Part shown: positions 46,201-55,659 of the stretch, one piece after another
Layout: every line of letters begins with the position of its first letter
Numbering within the stretch: position 1 is the stretch's first letter
Made by a program: the position numbers and the translations under genes
NCBI GenBank assembly: GCA_016222825.1
Contig: JACRQF010000003.1
Span: 124,001-188,000, forward strand
Reading direction: 5' to 3'
Length of the DNA: 64,000 bases
Source: Verrucomicrobiota bacterium
GTDB lineage: Bacteria; Verrucomicrobiota; Verrucomicrobiia; CAIQCK01
Notes under the pieces: generated by a model
Told to the model about the DNA's origin: nothing
The model's input: only the letters and a program-made list of their open reading frames with translations
Database searches by the model: none

Positions 46201-48765
46201 GATCGGCTGGCCTAGCTTCATGTAGCCGAGGCCGACCTCGCGCAACGGCTCCAGCTTGGCGAGCAACGACTTTTCGCCGGCGAAGAACTCGACCGCTTCG
46301 TTCACTGTCAGGTCAAGCACGTCGGGGATGTTCCTGCCTTCGTAGCGGATCGCAAGGATCGGCGGACGGTAACGCTTGCCGTCACACTCCGGGCAGCGCA
46401 GGAACACGTCGCTAAGGAACTGCATCTCGACATGCTCGAAACCGGTGCCTTCGCAGATTGGGCAGCGGCCAACCTCGCTGTTGAAGCTGAACGTCGAGGC
46501 GGTGAAGCCCTGCGCGATGGCGTCGGGCGTCGCGGCGAAGAGTTTGCGGATTTCGTCGAACGCACCGGTGTAGGTGGCCGGGTTCGCGCGCGGCGTGCGG
46601 CCGATGGGCGTCTGGTCCACGAGCACCACGTCGCCGACCTGCTCATGCCCTTCAATGGCGCGGTGCGCGCCAGCCGTCTCGTCTGGATGATGCTTCAGCT
46701 TGCAGAGCGCGCGGTAGAGCACATCGTGGACGAGCGTGGACTTGCCGCTGCCGCTGACGCCTGTGAGGACGACAAGGCGGTTGAGCGGGAAGCCGACGTC
46801 AATGTTCTTCAGGTTGTGCTCGCTCGCGCCGCGAATCCACAGTCGCGGCATGTTCGCTGTCACCGAGGCGCGTTCGCGCTTCAAGGCGATCCGTTTCTTG
46901 CCGCTGAAGTATTGACCGGTCAGTGAGCGCGATGACTTGCAGAGGTCGGCGTAGGTTCCCTCAAACACCAGTTGCCCCCCATGCTCGCCCGGCCCGGGGC
47001 CAAGGTCGAGCACGCGGTCGGCGGCGCGGATGAGGTCAGGGTCGTGCTCGACAACCAGCAGCGTGTTGCCCTTGTCGCGCAGGCCGTGCAGGACGCTCGT
47101 GAGCCGGCCGATGTCGCGCGGGTGAAGGCCGATGCTCGGCTCGTCGAGGACGAAGAGCGTGTTCACCAGCGATGTGCCGAGCGCGGTGGTGAGGTTGACG
47201 CGCTGGACCTCGCCGCCGCTGAGCGTGCGCGATTGGCGGTCGAGCGTGAGATAGCCGAGGCCAACATCGTTCAGATAGAGCAGGCGCGTGCGGATTTCGT
47301 TCAGCAGCAGCTCAGTGGCCTTGTCGAGCGCGCCGGGGAAGCTCAGCGATTCGAAAAAGGCGAGGGTGCGTGAAATGGGGAGGGCGTAAAGCTTGTGGAT
47401 CGCCAACGGTCGGCCAGGGTTCGGAGTCCCGGCTTTAGCCGGAAGGGTCGTTGATTGCCGCAGCTTGTTGCCGGCTGAAGCCGGGACTCCGAACCTTTCG
47501 GCTCCGCCTTCTCCGCCAATCCGCCAGCAGAGCGCATCGGGCTTCAGTCGCGCGCCGCCGCAGTCGGGGCACGGCACGTAGGCGCGATAGCGCGAGAGCA
47601 GCACGCGGACGTGCATCTTGTAGGTCTTGGTCTCCAGCCACGCGAAGAAACGCTTCAGGCCATACCACTTGCGGTCTTCCCACGGGCCCTCGCCATCAAT
47701 CACCCATCGCTTCCACTTCTCCGGCAACTTCTGCCACGGCACGTCGGTCGGGCAACCCGCGCGCGGCGCGAACTCCATCATGTCGTCCTGGCACTCGCGG
47801 TAGCTCTCGCTCTGCCAGATTTTGATCGCGCCGCCAGCCAGCGTGAGCGCCGGGTTGGGCACGACGCGGTCGTAGTCAATCTCGATGGTCCGGCCAAACC
47901 CGCGGCACTTGTCGCACGCGCCGAGCGGCGAGTTGAAGGAGAAGAGGTTCGGCGACGGGTCGCGATAGTGGATGTCGCAGTCGGGGCAGTGAAGGTCGGT
48001 GCTAAAACGTAATGCGTAATGCGTAATGCGTAATGCGTGATTCGTCGCGACGCTCTGGATGTTCACGCGGCCTTTGCCGAACTTTAGCGCGATTTCCAGA
48101 GCTTCGACGGCGCGGGGGCGGCTGGAGGGTTCGATGCGGACACGATCGGCGACGACATCAAGCGTCGTGCCGGGTTTGATGGTGCGCGGGTTTTCGTCGA
48201 GACGAACAACTTCGCCTGTGATGAGAGCGCGCTGGAAACCTTGCTTCGCCAGCAGGTCGCGAGCTTCTTCCGCCTTGAAGGACTTCGGCACGGGACAGGG
48301 GAACGTGACGAGCACTTCCTGATTGCCCACCTGTTGGGTGAGCGTTTGCCAGATCGTGTCGGCGTTGTCGCGGCGGACGGGCTTGCCGCATCCGCGACAG
48401 TGGAGCGTGGCGGCGCGGGCGTAGAGCAGTTTGATGTGATCGCACAGCTCGGTCATCGTGCCGACCGTGCTGCGCGAGGTGCGGACGGGATTGGTCTGGT
48501 CAATGGCGACGGCCGGCGGGATGCCGACGATGCGGTCCACGCGCGGCTTGTCCATGCGGTCGAGGAACTGCCGCGCATAGGGCGAAAACGTCTCCACATA
48601 TCGCCGCTGGCCCTCGGCGTAGAGCGTGTCGAACGCGAGCGAACTCTTGCCGCTGCCGCTGACGCCGGTGACGACAATGAAATGGTTCAGCGGCAACCTG
48701 AGGTTCAGTCCCTTCAGGTTGTTCTGCTGCGCACCTTCGACCAGTATGAAATCACTCTCCGCCAT
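43246..48765 (-). CDS. uvrA: Double-length UvrA excinuclease subunit
   Basis: A 1839-residue protein, twice the usual length of about 940: two complete UvrA units in tandem. Each has two ABC modules. Walker A motifs (GVSGSGKS/T) lie near residues 34, 672, 1015 and 1533, and ABC signatures SGGE follow (for example LSGGEVQRVNL, LSGGESQRLKL, LSGGESQRIRL, LSGGEAQRIKL). Zinc-finger pairs are present (CPDCDIHYRD/CDKC, CPICEGTGFE/CPEC, CPKCSRSFEE/CPEC, CDVCEGQG/CDEC). UvrA recognises DNA damage and loads UvrB in nucleotide excision repair; a fused two-unit form is known in chlamydiae and other PVC bacteria. Four repeat-derived inserts interrupt it in frame: about residues 241-252, 423-449, 966-988 (exactly at the junction of the halves) and 1548-1556. 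None falls on a Walker A or ABC signature motif, so activity is plausible. Confidence 0.95.
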   Translation of the reverse strand: MAESDFILVEGAQQNNLKGLNLRLPLNHFIVVTGVSGSGKSSLAFDTLYAEGQRRYVETFSPYARQFLDRMDKPRVDRIVGIPPAVAIDQTNPVRTSRSTVGTMTELCDHIKLLYARAATLHCRGCGKPVRRDNADTIWQTLTQQVGNQEVLVTFPCPVPKSFKAEEARDLLAKQGFQRALITGEVVRLDENPRTIKPGTTLDVVADRVRIEPSSRPRAVEALEIALKFGKGRVNIQSVATNHALRITHYALRFSTDLHCPDCDIHYRDPSPNLFSFNSPLGACDKCRGFGRTIEIDYDRVVPNPALTLAGGAIKIWQSESYRECQDDMMEFAPRAGCPTDVPWQKLPEKWKRWVIDGEGPWEDRKWYGLKRFFAWLETKTYKMHVRVLLSRYRAYVPCPDCGGARLKPDALCWRIGGEGGAERFGVPASAGNKLRQSTTLPAKAGTPNPGRPLAIHKLYALPISRTLAFFESLSFPGALDKATELLLNEIRTRLLYLNDVGLGYLTLDRQSRTLSGGEVQRVNLTTALGTSLVNTLFVLDEPSIGLHPRDIGRLTSVLHGLRDKGNTLLVVEHDPDLIRAADRVLDLGPGPGEHGGQLVFEGTYADLCKSSRSLTGQYFSGKKRIALKRERASVTANMPRLWIRGASEHNLKNIDVGFPLNRLVVLTGVSGSGKSTLVHDVLYRALCKLKHHPDETAGAHRAIEGHEQVGDVVLVDQTPIGRTPRANPATYTGAFDEIRKLFAATPDAIAQGFTASTFSFNSEVGRCPICEGTGFEHVEMQFLSDVFLRCPECDGKRYRPPILAIRYEGRNIPDVLDLTVNEAVEFFAGEKSLLAKLEPLREVGLGYMKLGQPITTLSGGESQRLKLAGHLAEVKSEKTLFLFDEPTTGLHLDDIQTLLMAFERLLERGHSLIVIEHHLDVIHNADWVIDLGPEGGDEGGRVVVEGTPEQVMACKASHTGTALRDCRPGPRPGAVIAKLAASGTRPTVNDSIEIVRAREHNLRDLSVSIPRDRFTVITGVSGSGKSTLAFDLLFNEGQRRYLETLNAYARQFIEPATRPDVDLVTGVPPTVAIEQRTSRGGRKSTVATVTEIYHFLRLLFAKLGTQFCPDCNVAIEPQTVDAVVAAIAKGWRGGQIELLAPRVRARKGFYLDLAEWAARKGIEQLRVDGGYLPSANFPRLDRFKEHDIDLVIARPVVNGANRRLTQLVERALEFGNGTLLVAAPRRKDVVFSTKRACPKCSRSFEELDPRLFSFNSRHGWCPECYGFGLAMRGVDEEQTGEEAVWNAWWEGGEEPCATCEGARLNPVARAVRLRGNNIAALTAMPASDFHRYLDGFKLAGREREIARDMVAEMRSRLTFLEEVGLGYLALDRSATTLSGGESQRIRLAAQLGSNLRGVCYILDEPTIGLHPRDDEMLLRTLKKLREKGNTVVVVEHDETTIRAAEHLVDLGPGAGIHGGKLVAAGTPKEVIRTPESVTGQFLRNPMQHPTQPRRGVAEKFVEVHGATLHNLKKLAVKFPLGRFTVVTGVSGSGKSTLVRDVLLHGAETAVGDRRYSSERKENRVVLPPDIRRVLEVDQTPIGKTPRSCPATYVGFYDDIRRLFAQVPEAKMRGYGPERFSFNVPTQRGGGRCDVCEGQGIKRIAMSFLPDVRVPCDECGGRRFTPETQDIRFKGKCIADVLAMSVEEALGFFKAEPFLTRPLSLLHDVGLDYLTLGQQSPTLSGGEAQRIKLVTELAKPTQGRTLYILDEPTVGLHMADVARLIEVLHRLVDAGNTLVVIEHNLDIIAEADHIIDLGPEGGEAGGRVVALGAPEEIIRDGARSHTTRILKAFLRTHGR
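44097..44120. repeat. GTAGCGGCGGTCTCCGACCGCC repeat inside uvrA
   Basis: TGTAGCGGCGGTCTCCGACC with an internal GGCGGTC/GACCGCC palindrome. It reads on the minus strand as ETAVGDRRYS just after the fourth Walker A region. It is shorter than the other palindromes, possibly a half-element. Confidence 0.6.
45802..45867. repeat. TGTAGGCC palindrome at the junction of the two UvrA halves
   Basis: Arms TGTAGGCCGCGTCCCCGACG... and ...GGTCGGGGACCGGGCCTACA enclose a 16-nt loop; the total of 66 bp is exactly 22 codons. It encodes RDCRPGPRPGAVIAKLAASG in the linker between the end of the first UvrA unit and the start of the second. Confidence 0.85.
47418..47495. repeat. GGAGTCCCGGCTTTAGCCGG palindrome inside uvrA
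   Basis: 25-nt arms (GGTTCGGAGTCCCGGCTTTA.. and its inverse ..GAAGCCGGGACTCCGAACC) with 28 nt between; 78 bp, exactly 26 codons. The encoded FGVPASAGNKLRQ and AKAGTPNPG segments break the UvrA sequence before the insertion-domain zinc-finger region. Confidence 0.88.
48008..48042. repeat. Heptamer array CGTAATG inside uvrA
   Basis: CGTAATG four times and CGTGATT. It is read as NHALRITHYALRF in UvrA, in the region just before a zinc-finger cysteine pair. It is the inverse of the array at 45-65. Confidence 0.85.
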
Positions 48766-48835
48766 TCACTTCGACTATAGGCAGGCGGCGGAAGTTTTCA
48801 ACGGTGGCCGCAGCGAGCGCAGAGTCAGCGCGCCG

Positions 48836-50167
<1,332 letters not shown>

Positions 50168-50190
50168 GAATGAGTTTCCTCTCTTGCGCG

Positions 50191-50880
50191 TTAGCGCGGT
50201 ATTTCCCGGATGTAAATGTTCTTGAACCAGAGCGTGTTCCCGTGGTTTTGCAGCTCGATCTGGCCGGTGGGATAGATGCCTTTCGTGCGTTCCCAATAAT
50301 TCTCCATCGTCACATTATCCGTGACTAGATTGCCGTTGAGCCAGACACTGACCCTGTCACCGACCATGCGGATGCGGAACGTGTTCCACTCGCCAACGGG
50401 CTTGTCGGCCTTCTTGAGCGGCTTGCTGGGGTTGGTTTTGTTGTTGTAGAGGCCGCCAGAGCCGACGGGGTTCTCCCAAATCTGCACCTGCGGCGAGCCG
50501 CGCAGGTAGATGCCGCTGTCGCCCTTCGGCAGAATCTTCCAGTCCACAAACATCTCGAAGTCGCCGTAGTCCTTCGCCGTGCACAGGCTCCGCCCCTTGC
50601 CGTCGAACACCAGCGCGCCGCCCTCGGCCTTCCAATGCGCGCGCATGTTCTCGTCGGCCTGTTCCTGCAACCGGGCGCGCTGTTCGGTTGGGAGCGCCAG
50701 GCGTTTGGCGGGGTTGTCGTTCGGCGCCTCGAGCAGACCTTTCCAACCTTCAAGGTCCGTGCCGTTGAACAGCGCGACGAAACCGGGCGGTGGCACGTTG
50801 TCCGCGGCAAAGACAACGGGATGGGCAACAAGAGCGACAGCGGCGAAGAGGGTCGCCACACGAAGAGAGGTCATGCTCAT
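50191..50880 (-). CDS. Exported DUF1080 (3-keto-disaccharide hydrolase-like) protein
   Basis: A 229-residue protein with a Sec signal (TSLRVATLFAAVALVAHPVVFA). The body is a DUF1080 concanavalin-like domain: GFVALFNGTDLEGWKGLLEA (about 35), EGGALVFDGKGRSLCTAKDYG, FEMFVDWKILPKGDSGIYLRG, then EWNTFRIRMVGDRVSVWLNG and GQIELQNHGNTLWFKNIYIR at the end. DUF1080 includes 3-keto-disaccharide hydrolases that cleave 3-keto-glycosides made by a Gfo/Idh/MocA-type oxidoreductase; the exported oxidoreductase directly downstream fits that pairing. The exact glycoside is unknown. Starts at 50880 or 50874. Confidence 0.9.
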   Translation of the reverse strand: MSMTSLRVATLFAAVALVAHPVVFAADNVPPPGFVALFNGTDLEGWKGLLEAPNDNPAKRLALPTEQRARLQEQADENMRAHWKAEGGALVFDGKGRSLCTAKDYGDFEMFVDWKILPKGDSGIYLRGSPQVQIWENPVGSGGLYNNKTNPSKPLKKADKPVGEWNTFRIRMVGDRVSVWLNGNLVTDNVTMENYWERTKGIYPTGQIELQNHGNTLWFKNIYIREIPR

Positions 50881-51030
50881 GACGCCGCCCAGCTTGCCAA
50901 GAAGCGTCGCCAAGTCAAGCCGCCGCCGCTTCGCCTGCCGTCTTCTCACGGAGGAGAACCACGCGCTTGCATCTGCCGTCGTGGGTGCTTAACCTGCCGA
51001 AGGTCGCAGTTCAACCGGAGCACAACAACC

Positions 51031-52362
51031 ATGAATACTCCGCCTCTCATTCCCAACTTCGCTCTTCGTTTCGCCCTCGTTCTCGCGCTGCTGGCGGTCG
51101 CTTCGGACGGAGGCTCGCGCGCGGGCGCGGCCCACTGGCCGTCCTGGCGCGGCGGCGTGGATGGCAGCGGCATCTCCAGCGAGACGAACCTGCCGCTGCA
51201 ATGGTCCGACACGCAGAACATCCGCTGGAGCGTGAAGCTGCCGGAGCGCGGCAACTCCACCGCCGTCGTCTGGGGCGAACGCGTGTTTGTCAACCAAGCC
51301 ATCGAGGCGGAGAACCGGCGCACGCTGATGTGCTTCCACCGCGCCGACGGCCGGCTGCTCTGGCAGAAGGGCGTCGTTTACGCGGAGAGGGAGCGGACGC
51401 ATCCGAGCAATCCGTATTGTTCCGCGTCGCCGGTGACCGACGGCGAGCGCGTGATCGTGAGCTTCGGCTCGGCGGGGCTGGTCTGTTACGACCTCGACGG
51501 ACACGAACTGTGGCGGCGTGACGTCGGCAAGCTCGACAACCTTTGGGGCAACGCTTCTTCGCCGGTGATTTTCGAGAACCTCTGCATCCACTACTGTGGC
51601 CCGACGAAGAAAGCGTCGCTCGTGGCGCTCGACAAGAAAACCGGCAAGACGGTCTGGAAGTTCGATGAGCCGGCATGGGACACCGGCGACCGCACGGACG
51701 GCTTCAAGGGCAAGAACGACGGCGTCACCGGCTCATGGAGCACGCCCATTGTCATCCACGCCGGAGGCCGCGACGAACTGGTCATGACGTTCCCGCAGGA
51801 GGTGCGGGCGTTCGATCCGCGCACGGGCCGCGAACTGTGGCGCTGCGGCGGGTTGAGTCCGCTCATCTACACGTCGCCGGTCTTTGGAGAAGGCATCGTG
51901 GTGGGGATGGGCTGCTACTACGGCAACTCGCTCGCCGTGAAGCCGGGCGGCAGCGGCGACGTTACCGCCACGCAGCGCGTCTGGCATCAGGTGCGCTCGA
52001 AAGTCGGCATTGGCTCCGGCGTGATCAAGGACGGCTGCATTTACCACGTGCAGTCCTCGGGCGCGGTTACGTGTTTGAAGCTGATGACTGGTGAGCTTGT
52101 CTGGGAAGAGAAACCGCAGGGTGTGGGCAAGAAAGCGAGCAGTTGGTCATCCATCACGCTGGCCGGCGACCGCCTCTACTACCCGAACCAGTCCGGCGAC
52201 GTGGTCGTGCTCAAGGCCGGCCCGAAGTTCGAGCAACTCGCGGTGAACTCACTGAAGGAGCCGACCAACGCCTCGATTGCGGTTTCCGACGGCGAGTTGT
52301 TCCTGCGCACGGAGAAGACGCTTTGGTGCATCGGCGCCAAAGCCGCCGTCCCTGCTCGCTGA
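51031..52362 (+). CDS. Exported PQQ-like beta-propeller protein
   Basis: A 443-residue protein with a Sec signal (FALRFALVLALLAVASDGG). The rest is a PQQ-type (quinoprotein/BamB-like) beta propeller: HWPSWRGGVDGSG is the opening found in verrucomicrobial and planctomycete PQQ-like proteins, followed by blades with SLVALDKKTGKTVWKFDEPA, VRAFDPRTGRELWRCGGL, GAVTCLKLMTGELVWEE-type repeats and GDRLYYPNQSGDVVVLKAGP. No quinone-ligand set or heme domain is evident, so a structural or binding role is possible rather than dehydrogenase activity. Divergent from the DUF1080 gene. Confidence 0.88.
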   Translation: MNTPPLIPNFALRFALVLALLAVASDGGSRAGAAHWPSWRGGVDGSGISSETNLPLQWSDTQNIRWSVKLPERGNSTAVVWGERVFVNQAIEAENRRTLMCFHRADGRLLWQKGVVYAERERTHPSNPYCSASPVTDGERVIVSFGSAGLVCYDLDGHELWRRDVGKLDNLWGNASSPVIFENLCIHYCGPTKKASLVALDKKTGKTVWKFDEPAWDTGDRTDGFKGKNDGVTGSWSTPIVIHAGGRDELVMTFPQEVRAFDPRTGRELWRCGGLSPLIYTSPVFGEGIVVGMGCYYGNSLAVKPGGSGDVTATQRVWHQVRSKVGIGSGVIKDGCIYHVQSSGAVTCLKLMTGELVWEEKPQGVGKKASSWSSITLAGDRLYYPNQSGDVVVLKAGPKFEQLAVNSLKEPTNASIAVSDGELFLRTEKTLWCIGAKAAVPAR

Positions 52363-52382
52363 ATCCGCATTGATCGGCTCAG

Positions 52383-53303
52383 CTACCGCTGAATCCACTC
52401 GAAGAAGCCGAGCTTTTCGAGGTCGCTGCGCAGGTTGCCGGCTTGCTCGGCAGTGAGGCTTCCGTTCGGCAGCCGCGCCGGGCCGACGTCCACGCCGAGC
52501 ATCGCCATCACGGCCTTTGCGGCGCCCATGAAACCGTGTCTGACGAGGACTTGGATCAATTGCACCGAGCGGAACTGTTCGCTCCGCGCCATGTCGAGGT
52601 CGCCGCGCTCGAACGCCGCGATGAGCCGGTGGTAAATCGGCGCGGCGAAGTTGTAGGTGCTGCCCACCGCGCCGCGCGCGCCCATCGCCAGCGCCGCCAG
52701 CAGCATCTCGTCGTAGCCAAAGGCCACGTCGAGCGTGCCGCCCGCCGCGCGGAGGCAGAGCTGGTATTCCATCAGGTTGTTGCTGGTGAACTTCAGCCCG
52801 GCGAGGTTCGGGATGCGCTGCGCTCCCTTTTCCAGAAACTCCGACGGCGACAACGCGACGCCGGTGAACACCGGGATTTCGTAGTAGTAGAACGGCAACG
52901 CCGGCGCAGCCGACGCGATTTCCGCCATGCAATCCACCAGCGCGTCCACGCTGCGCGGCTTGAAGTAGCTCGGCGCCACCGCGGCGATGGCCGCCGCCTT
53001 GAGTTGCTGGGCCTGTTCGGCAAGCGCGCGGGCGTCGCCGAGGCAGTTGGAGCCGGCGTGGACGATGACCCGCAGCGGCGTGCCGCGCGCGACCTCGGTC
53101 CAGCGTTGCGCGAGGGCGAGGCGTTCGTCGAGCGCGAGCGAGTGCGTCTCGCCCGTGGTGCCGCCGATGAAGGCGGCGGTCACGCCGTTGGCCAGCAGGT
53201 GGGCCGCCTGCTTTTCAACGATGGCGCGATTGAGCGAGCCGTCCGCGGTGAACGGCGTGTGCGGCGCGGCGATGAGTCCGTGAAGTGGCGTGGTTGTTTT
53301 CAT
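52383..53303 (-). CDS. DapA/NanA-family aldolase
   Basis: A 306-residue class-I aldolase of the dihydrodipicolinate synthase/N-acetylneuraminate lyase family. GLIAAPHTPFTADGSLN opens the barrel; GGTTGETHSLALDERL (about 45) is the GTTGE substrate-carboxylate loop; the Tyr in YYYEIPVFTGV (about 138) is the catalytic proton relay; NLAGLKFTSNN (about 167) carries the Schiff-base Lys; GARGAVGSTYNF (about 210) completes the pocket. The YYYEIP variant and the long C-terminus favour the NanA side (2-keto-3-deoxy sugar acid or neuraminate lyase) over DHDPS, but the substrate is inference. The neighbouring MFS transporter could supply it. Confidence 0.87.
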   Translation of the reverse strand: MKTTTPLHGLIAAPHTPFTADGSLNRAIVEKQAAHLLANGVTAAFIGGTTGETHSLALDERLALAQRWTEVARGTPLRVIVHAGSNCLGDARALAEQAQQLKAAAIAAVAPSYFKPRSVDALVDCMAEIASAAPALPFYYYEIPVFTGVALSPSEFLEKGAQRIPNLAGLKFTSNNLMEYQLCLRAAGGTLDVAFGYDEMLLAALAMGARGAVGSTYNFAAPIYHRLIAAFERGDLDMARSEQFRSVQLIQVLVRHGFMGAAKAVMAMLGVDVGPARLPNGSLTAEQAGNLRSDLEKLGFFEWIQR

Positions 53304-53413
53304 GAAAGGCTGGCGGCATTGTGGCGGAGCGCCCGCGGCTCGTCAACTGTCGCGACGCGGCTTGTAATTGGCGACGGACCGTGAAAAGCTGCCGCCGGAC
53401 CCGATCATCACTC

Positions 53414-54265
53414 ATGGAACAGACAAGAAGATTTCCAGGCTTCGGCCAGACGCTGCTGCTGATGCTGGCTGCCATTTGTCTCATTGTCGGCCTGACCATC
53501 CCCGTGGCGGTGGCTGACTTCCTGTTCAAGATGAAGCTGGTGGAGCATCCGGGCGTGATGGGCTGCATCAACCTCGCCGCGTTCGGCGCGGTCCTCATTC
53601 TGGGCGCGCTCCTCGCGAAGGCGCCGTTGCGCGAGGTCTTTCCGATGAAGCCGGTGCGGCCGGCGCTTGCGTTGCCGCTGATCCTGTCGGTGCTCGGCGC
53701 GGTCATCGTGCTCTCGGAGGCGGACAACTGGATGCGCACCGTGCTGCCGATGCCGCAATGGCTCGCGAAAGTCTTCGCCGACCTGATCATGGCCAAGAAC
53801 AGTTTCTGGGGCGCGCTCTTCGCGCTGGCCATCGTCGCGCCGGTGACCGAGGAGCTTTTCTTTCGCGGCCTGGTCATGCACGGCTTCCTGAGCCGATATT
53901 CCGTGAGGAACTCCGTGCTGATCTCGTCGGTCTTGTTCGGGCTGATTCACCTCAATCCCTGGCAGTTGATCTCCGGCGTCGCGTTGGGGTTGCTGCTGGG
54001 CTGGTGGTTTGTGCGGACGCGCTCGCTGCTGCCTTGTCTGGCCGGTCACGCGCTGGCCAACAGCACGCTGCTGTTCGCCTCGTTCTTTCCCCTCCGCATC
54101 TCCGGCTTCAACGCCGGCTCGCCGCTCGACCGGACGGTGGAGTTTCAGCCGCTGTGGTTCAACCTGCTCGGCCTGGCGCTGCTCGTCGCCGGCGTGTGGC
54201 TCTTTGCCGCGTGGAGCCGCAAGCCGCCGGTGGAAACCGGCGCGTCAAACTCGCCGGTTGGCTGA
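53414..54265 (+). CDS. CPBP intramembrane metalloprotease (CAAX protease-like)
   Basis: A 283-residue polytopic membrane protein of the ABI/CPBP family. Motif 1 EELFFRGLVMHGFLSRY (about 155) has the glutamates that polarise water and the arginine; motif 2 FGLIHLNP (about 179) and motif 3 HALANS (about 216) carry the metal-binding His and Asn. About eight hydrophobic segments surround them. The family includes type-II CAAX prenyl proteases and bacteriocin-immunity or processing proteins. ATG 53414 is chosen, since the frame further upstream is not conserved. Its last 21 bp overlap the convergent MFS gene. Confidence 0.9.
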   Translation: MEQTRRFPGFGQTLLLMLAAICLIVGLTIPVAVADFLFKMKLVEHPGVMGCINLAAFGAVLILGALLAKAPLREVFPMKPVRPALALPLILSVLGAVIVLSEADNWMRTVLPMPQWLAKVFADLIMAKNSFWGALFALAIVAPVTEELFFRGLVMHGFLSRYSVRNSVLISSVLFGLIHLNPWQLISGVALGLLLGWWFVRTRSLLPCLAGHALANSTLLFASFFPLRISGFNAGSPLDRTVEFQPLWFNLLGLALLVAGVWLFAAWSRKPPVETGASNSPVG

Positions 54266-55507
54266 GGCGGGGGTGCTCTCTCCCATGTCTTTCGGACGGA
54301 TGAACAAGACCGCGATGGCGGAGAGCGCCGAGACGACGGCGCAGAGCGCGAACGCCACGGAGAACGAAATCCCCTCGTCGCGCATCCAACCCAGCACGAC
54401 GGTCGCGCCCGCGCCGACACTGATGCTGACCATGTTCATGAATCCGTAGCCGGTCGCCCGATGCTCCGGCCGCGCGATCTGGCAGAGGATCGGCATGTTG
54501 TTGCAGTCGAAGAATCCCCAGCCGAGGCCGAAGAGAACCATGAACACAATCGCCGCGCCGATGCTCCACGCGTAACCGAGGCCGATCAACGCTGGCACGC
54601 ACAACGCCATGCCGATGGCGCTGGCGTAAATGCGCCCGCGGTCCGTCACGCGCATCCAGTAGTCCGCCAGCGTGCCGCCGAGCAACACGCCCGCGAACGA
54701 CGCGATCTGGATGTAGCCCGTCGCCGAGAGGCCGGCGGGGCCTTCCTTCAGCTTGAACGTGTCGGCTAGGAACGTCGGCAGCCAGTTCTTCGTCACCCAT
54801 CCGCCGATGGCCGGCAGCGTGAAATACATCACCAGAATCCAGAACGCCGGCTGCGTCCAGAGTGAGCGCACCGTGTCGCCGATGGTGACGTGCACTTTGC
54901 CGCGCTGGCCGTCGCCGCCCGCTGACGGCGCGTCCCGCAGCGCGAGCATCAACACCACCGCGTAAGCCACGCCCGCCGCGCCGAACCACGTGAAGCAGTT
55001 CCGCCACGTGCTCATCTGCGCGATGTAACCGCCGATGCCGCCAAGCGCGAGGCCCGCGTAAATGCCCGTCTGGTGGATGCCCACCGCGCGCGCCCGTGTG
55101 CCGCCGGGATGAAAGTCCGCGATGAGCGCCAGCGCCGCCGGAATGTAGAACGCCTCACTGATGCCCATCAGCGCGCGGTAGAACTTCATCTCGCCGTAAG
55201 TGTTTGCGTGGCCGGTGAGCCACGTCACCGCCGACCAGACGAACAGGCTGCCGATGACCGTCCAGCGCCGGTTGAACCTGTCCGCCACGAAACCGCCGAT
55301 GGGACTGAGCAGCGCGTAGATCCACATGAAGATCGCCATCAGCACGCCGAAATCCTGATCGCTGCCGATGCTGGGGATGTCCGCGCGGATGGAGGCGCGA
55401 ATGGTCGAGACCATCTGCCGGTCGAGGTAGTTCAGCATCGCCACGGGCCAGAGCAGCGCGACGACGGCCCATGCGTAGCCGGTGGCTTTGGAGGTCATCG
55501 AATTCAC
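54245..55507 (-). CDS. MFS transporter
   Basis: A 420-residue inner-membrane protein with twelve hydrophobic segments. The MFS loop motif is recognisable as GGFVADRFNRRWTV after TM2, and WAVVALLWPVAMLNYLDRQM at the start resembles the anion:cation symporter (sugar-acid/phthalate) branch, where DRxxL-type residues recur. TRARAVGIHQTGIYAGLALGG lies in TM4-5. A transport function for a sugar acid is consistent with the DapA/NanA-like lyase nearby, although the two genes are not adjacent in one transcript. It overlaps the convergent CPBP gene by 21 bp. Confidence 0.87.
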   Translation of the reverse strand: MNSMTSKATGYAWAVVALLWPVAMLNYLDRQMVSTIRASIRADIPSIGSDQDFGVLMAIFMWIYALLSPIGGFVADRFNRRWTVIGSLFVWSAVTWLTGHANTYGEMKFYRALMGISEAFYIPAALALIADFHPGGTRARAVGIHQTGIYAGLALGGIGGYIAQMSTWRNCFTWFGAAGVAYAVVLMLALRDAPSAGGDGQRGKVHVTIGDTVRSLWTQPAFWILVMYFTLPAIGGWVTKNWLPTFLADTFKLKEGPAGLSATGYIQIASFAGVLLGGTLADYWMRVTDRGRIYASAIGMALCVPALIGLGYAWSIGAAIVFMVLFGLGWGFFDCNNMPILCQIARPEHRATGYGFMNMVSISVGAGATVVLGWMRDEGISFSVAFALCAVVSALSAIAVLFIRPKDMGESTPASANRRV

Positions 55508-55659
55508 GTGGCGTTCAGTGTGGACATGCCGGATGAAAAGTCCAGACTTTCGGCGGGCGCACCTGCTCGCGAAGGAGTTCGGGGTTGAGCTTGATGAGGC
55601 CGCGGGTGCCCGCTAAACTGCCGTCGTCGCCAGCAAAAACTTCAGCCACGCCAGACGCC

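Noticed and set aside
44131-46215. A 694-codon plus-strand frame inside uvrA
   Set aside because: Antisense shadow of uvrA; composition is typical of GC-rich shadows.
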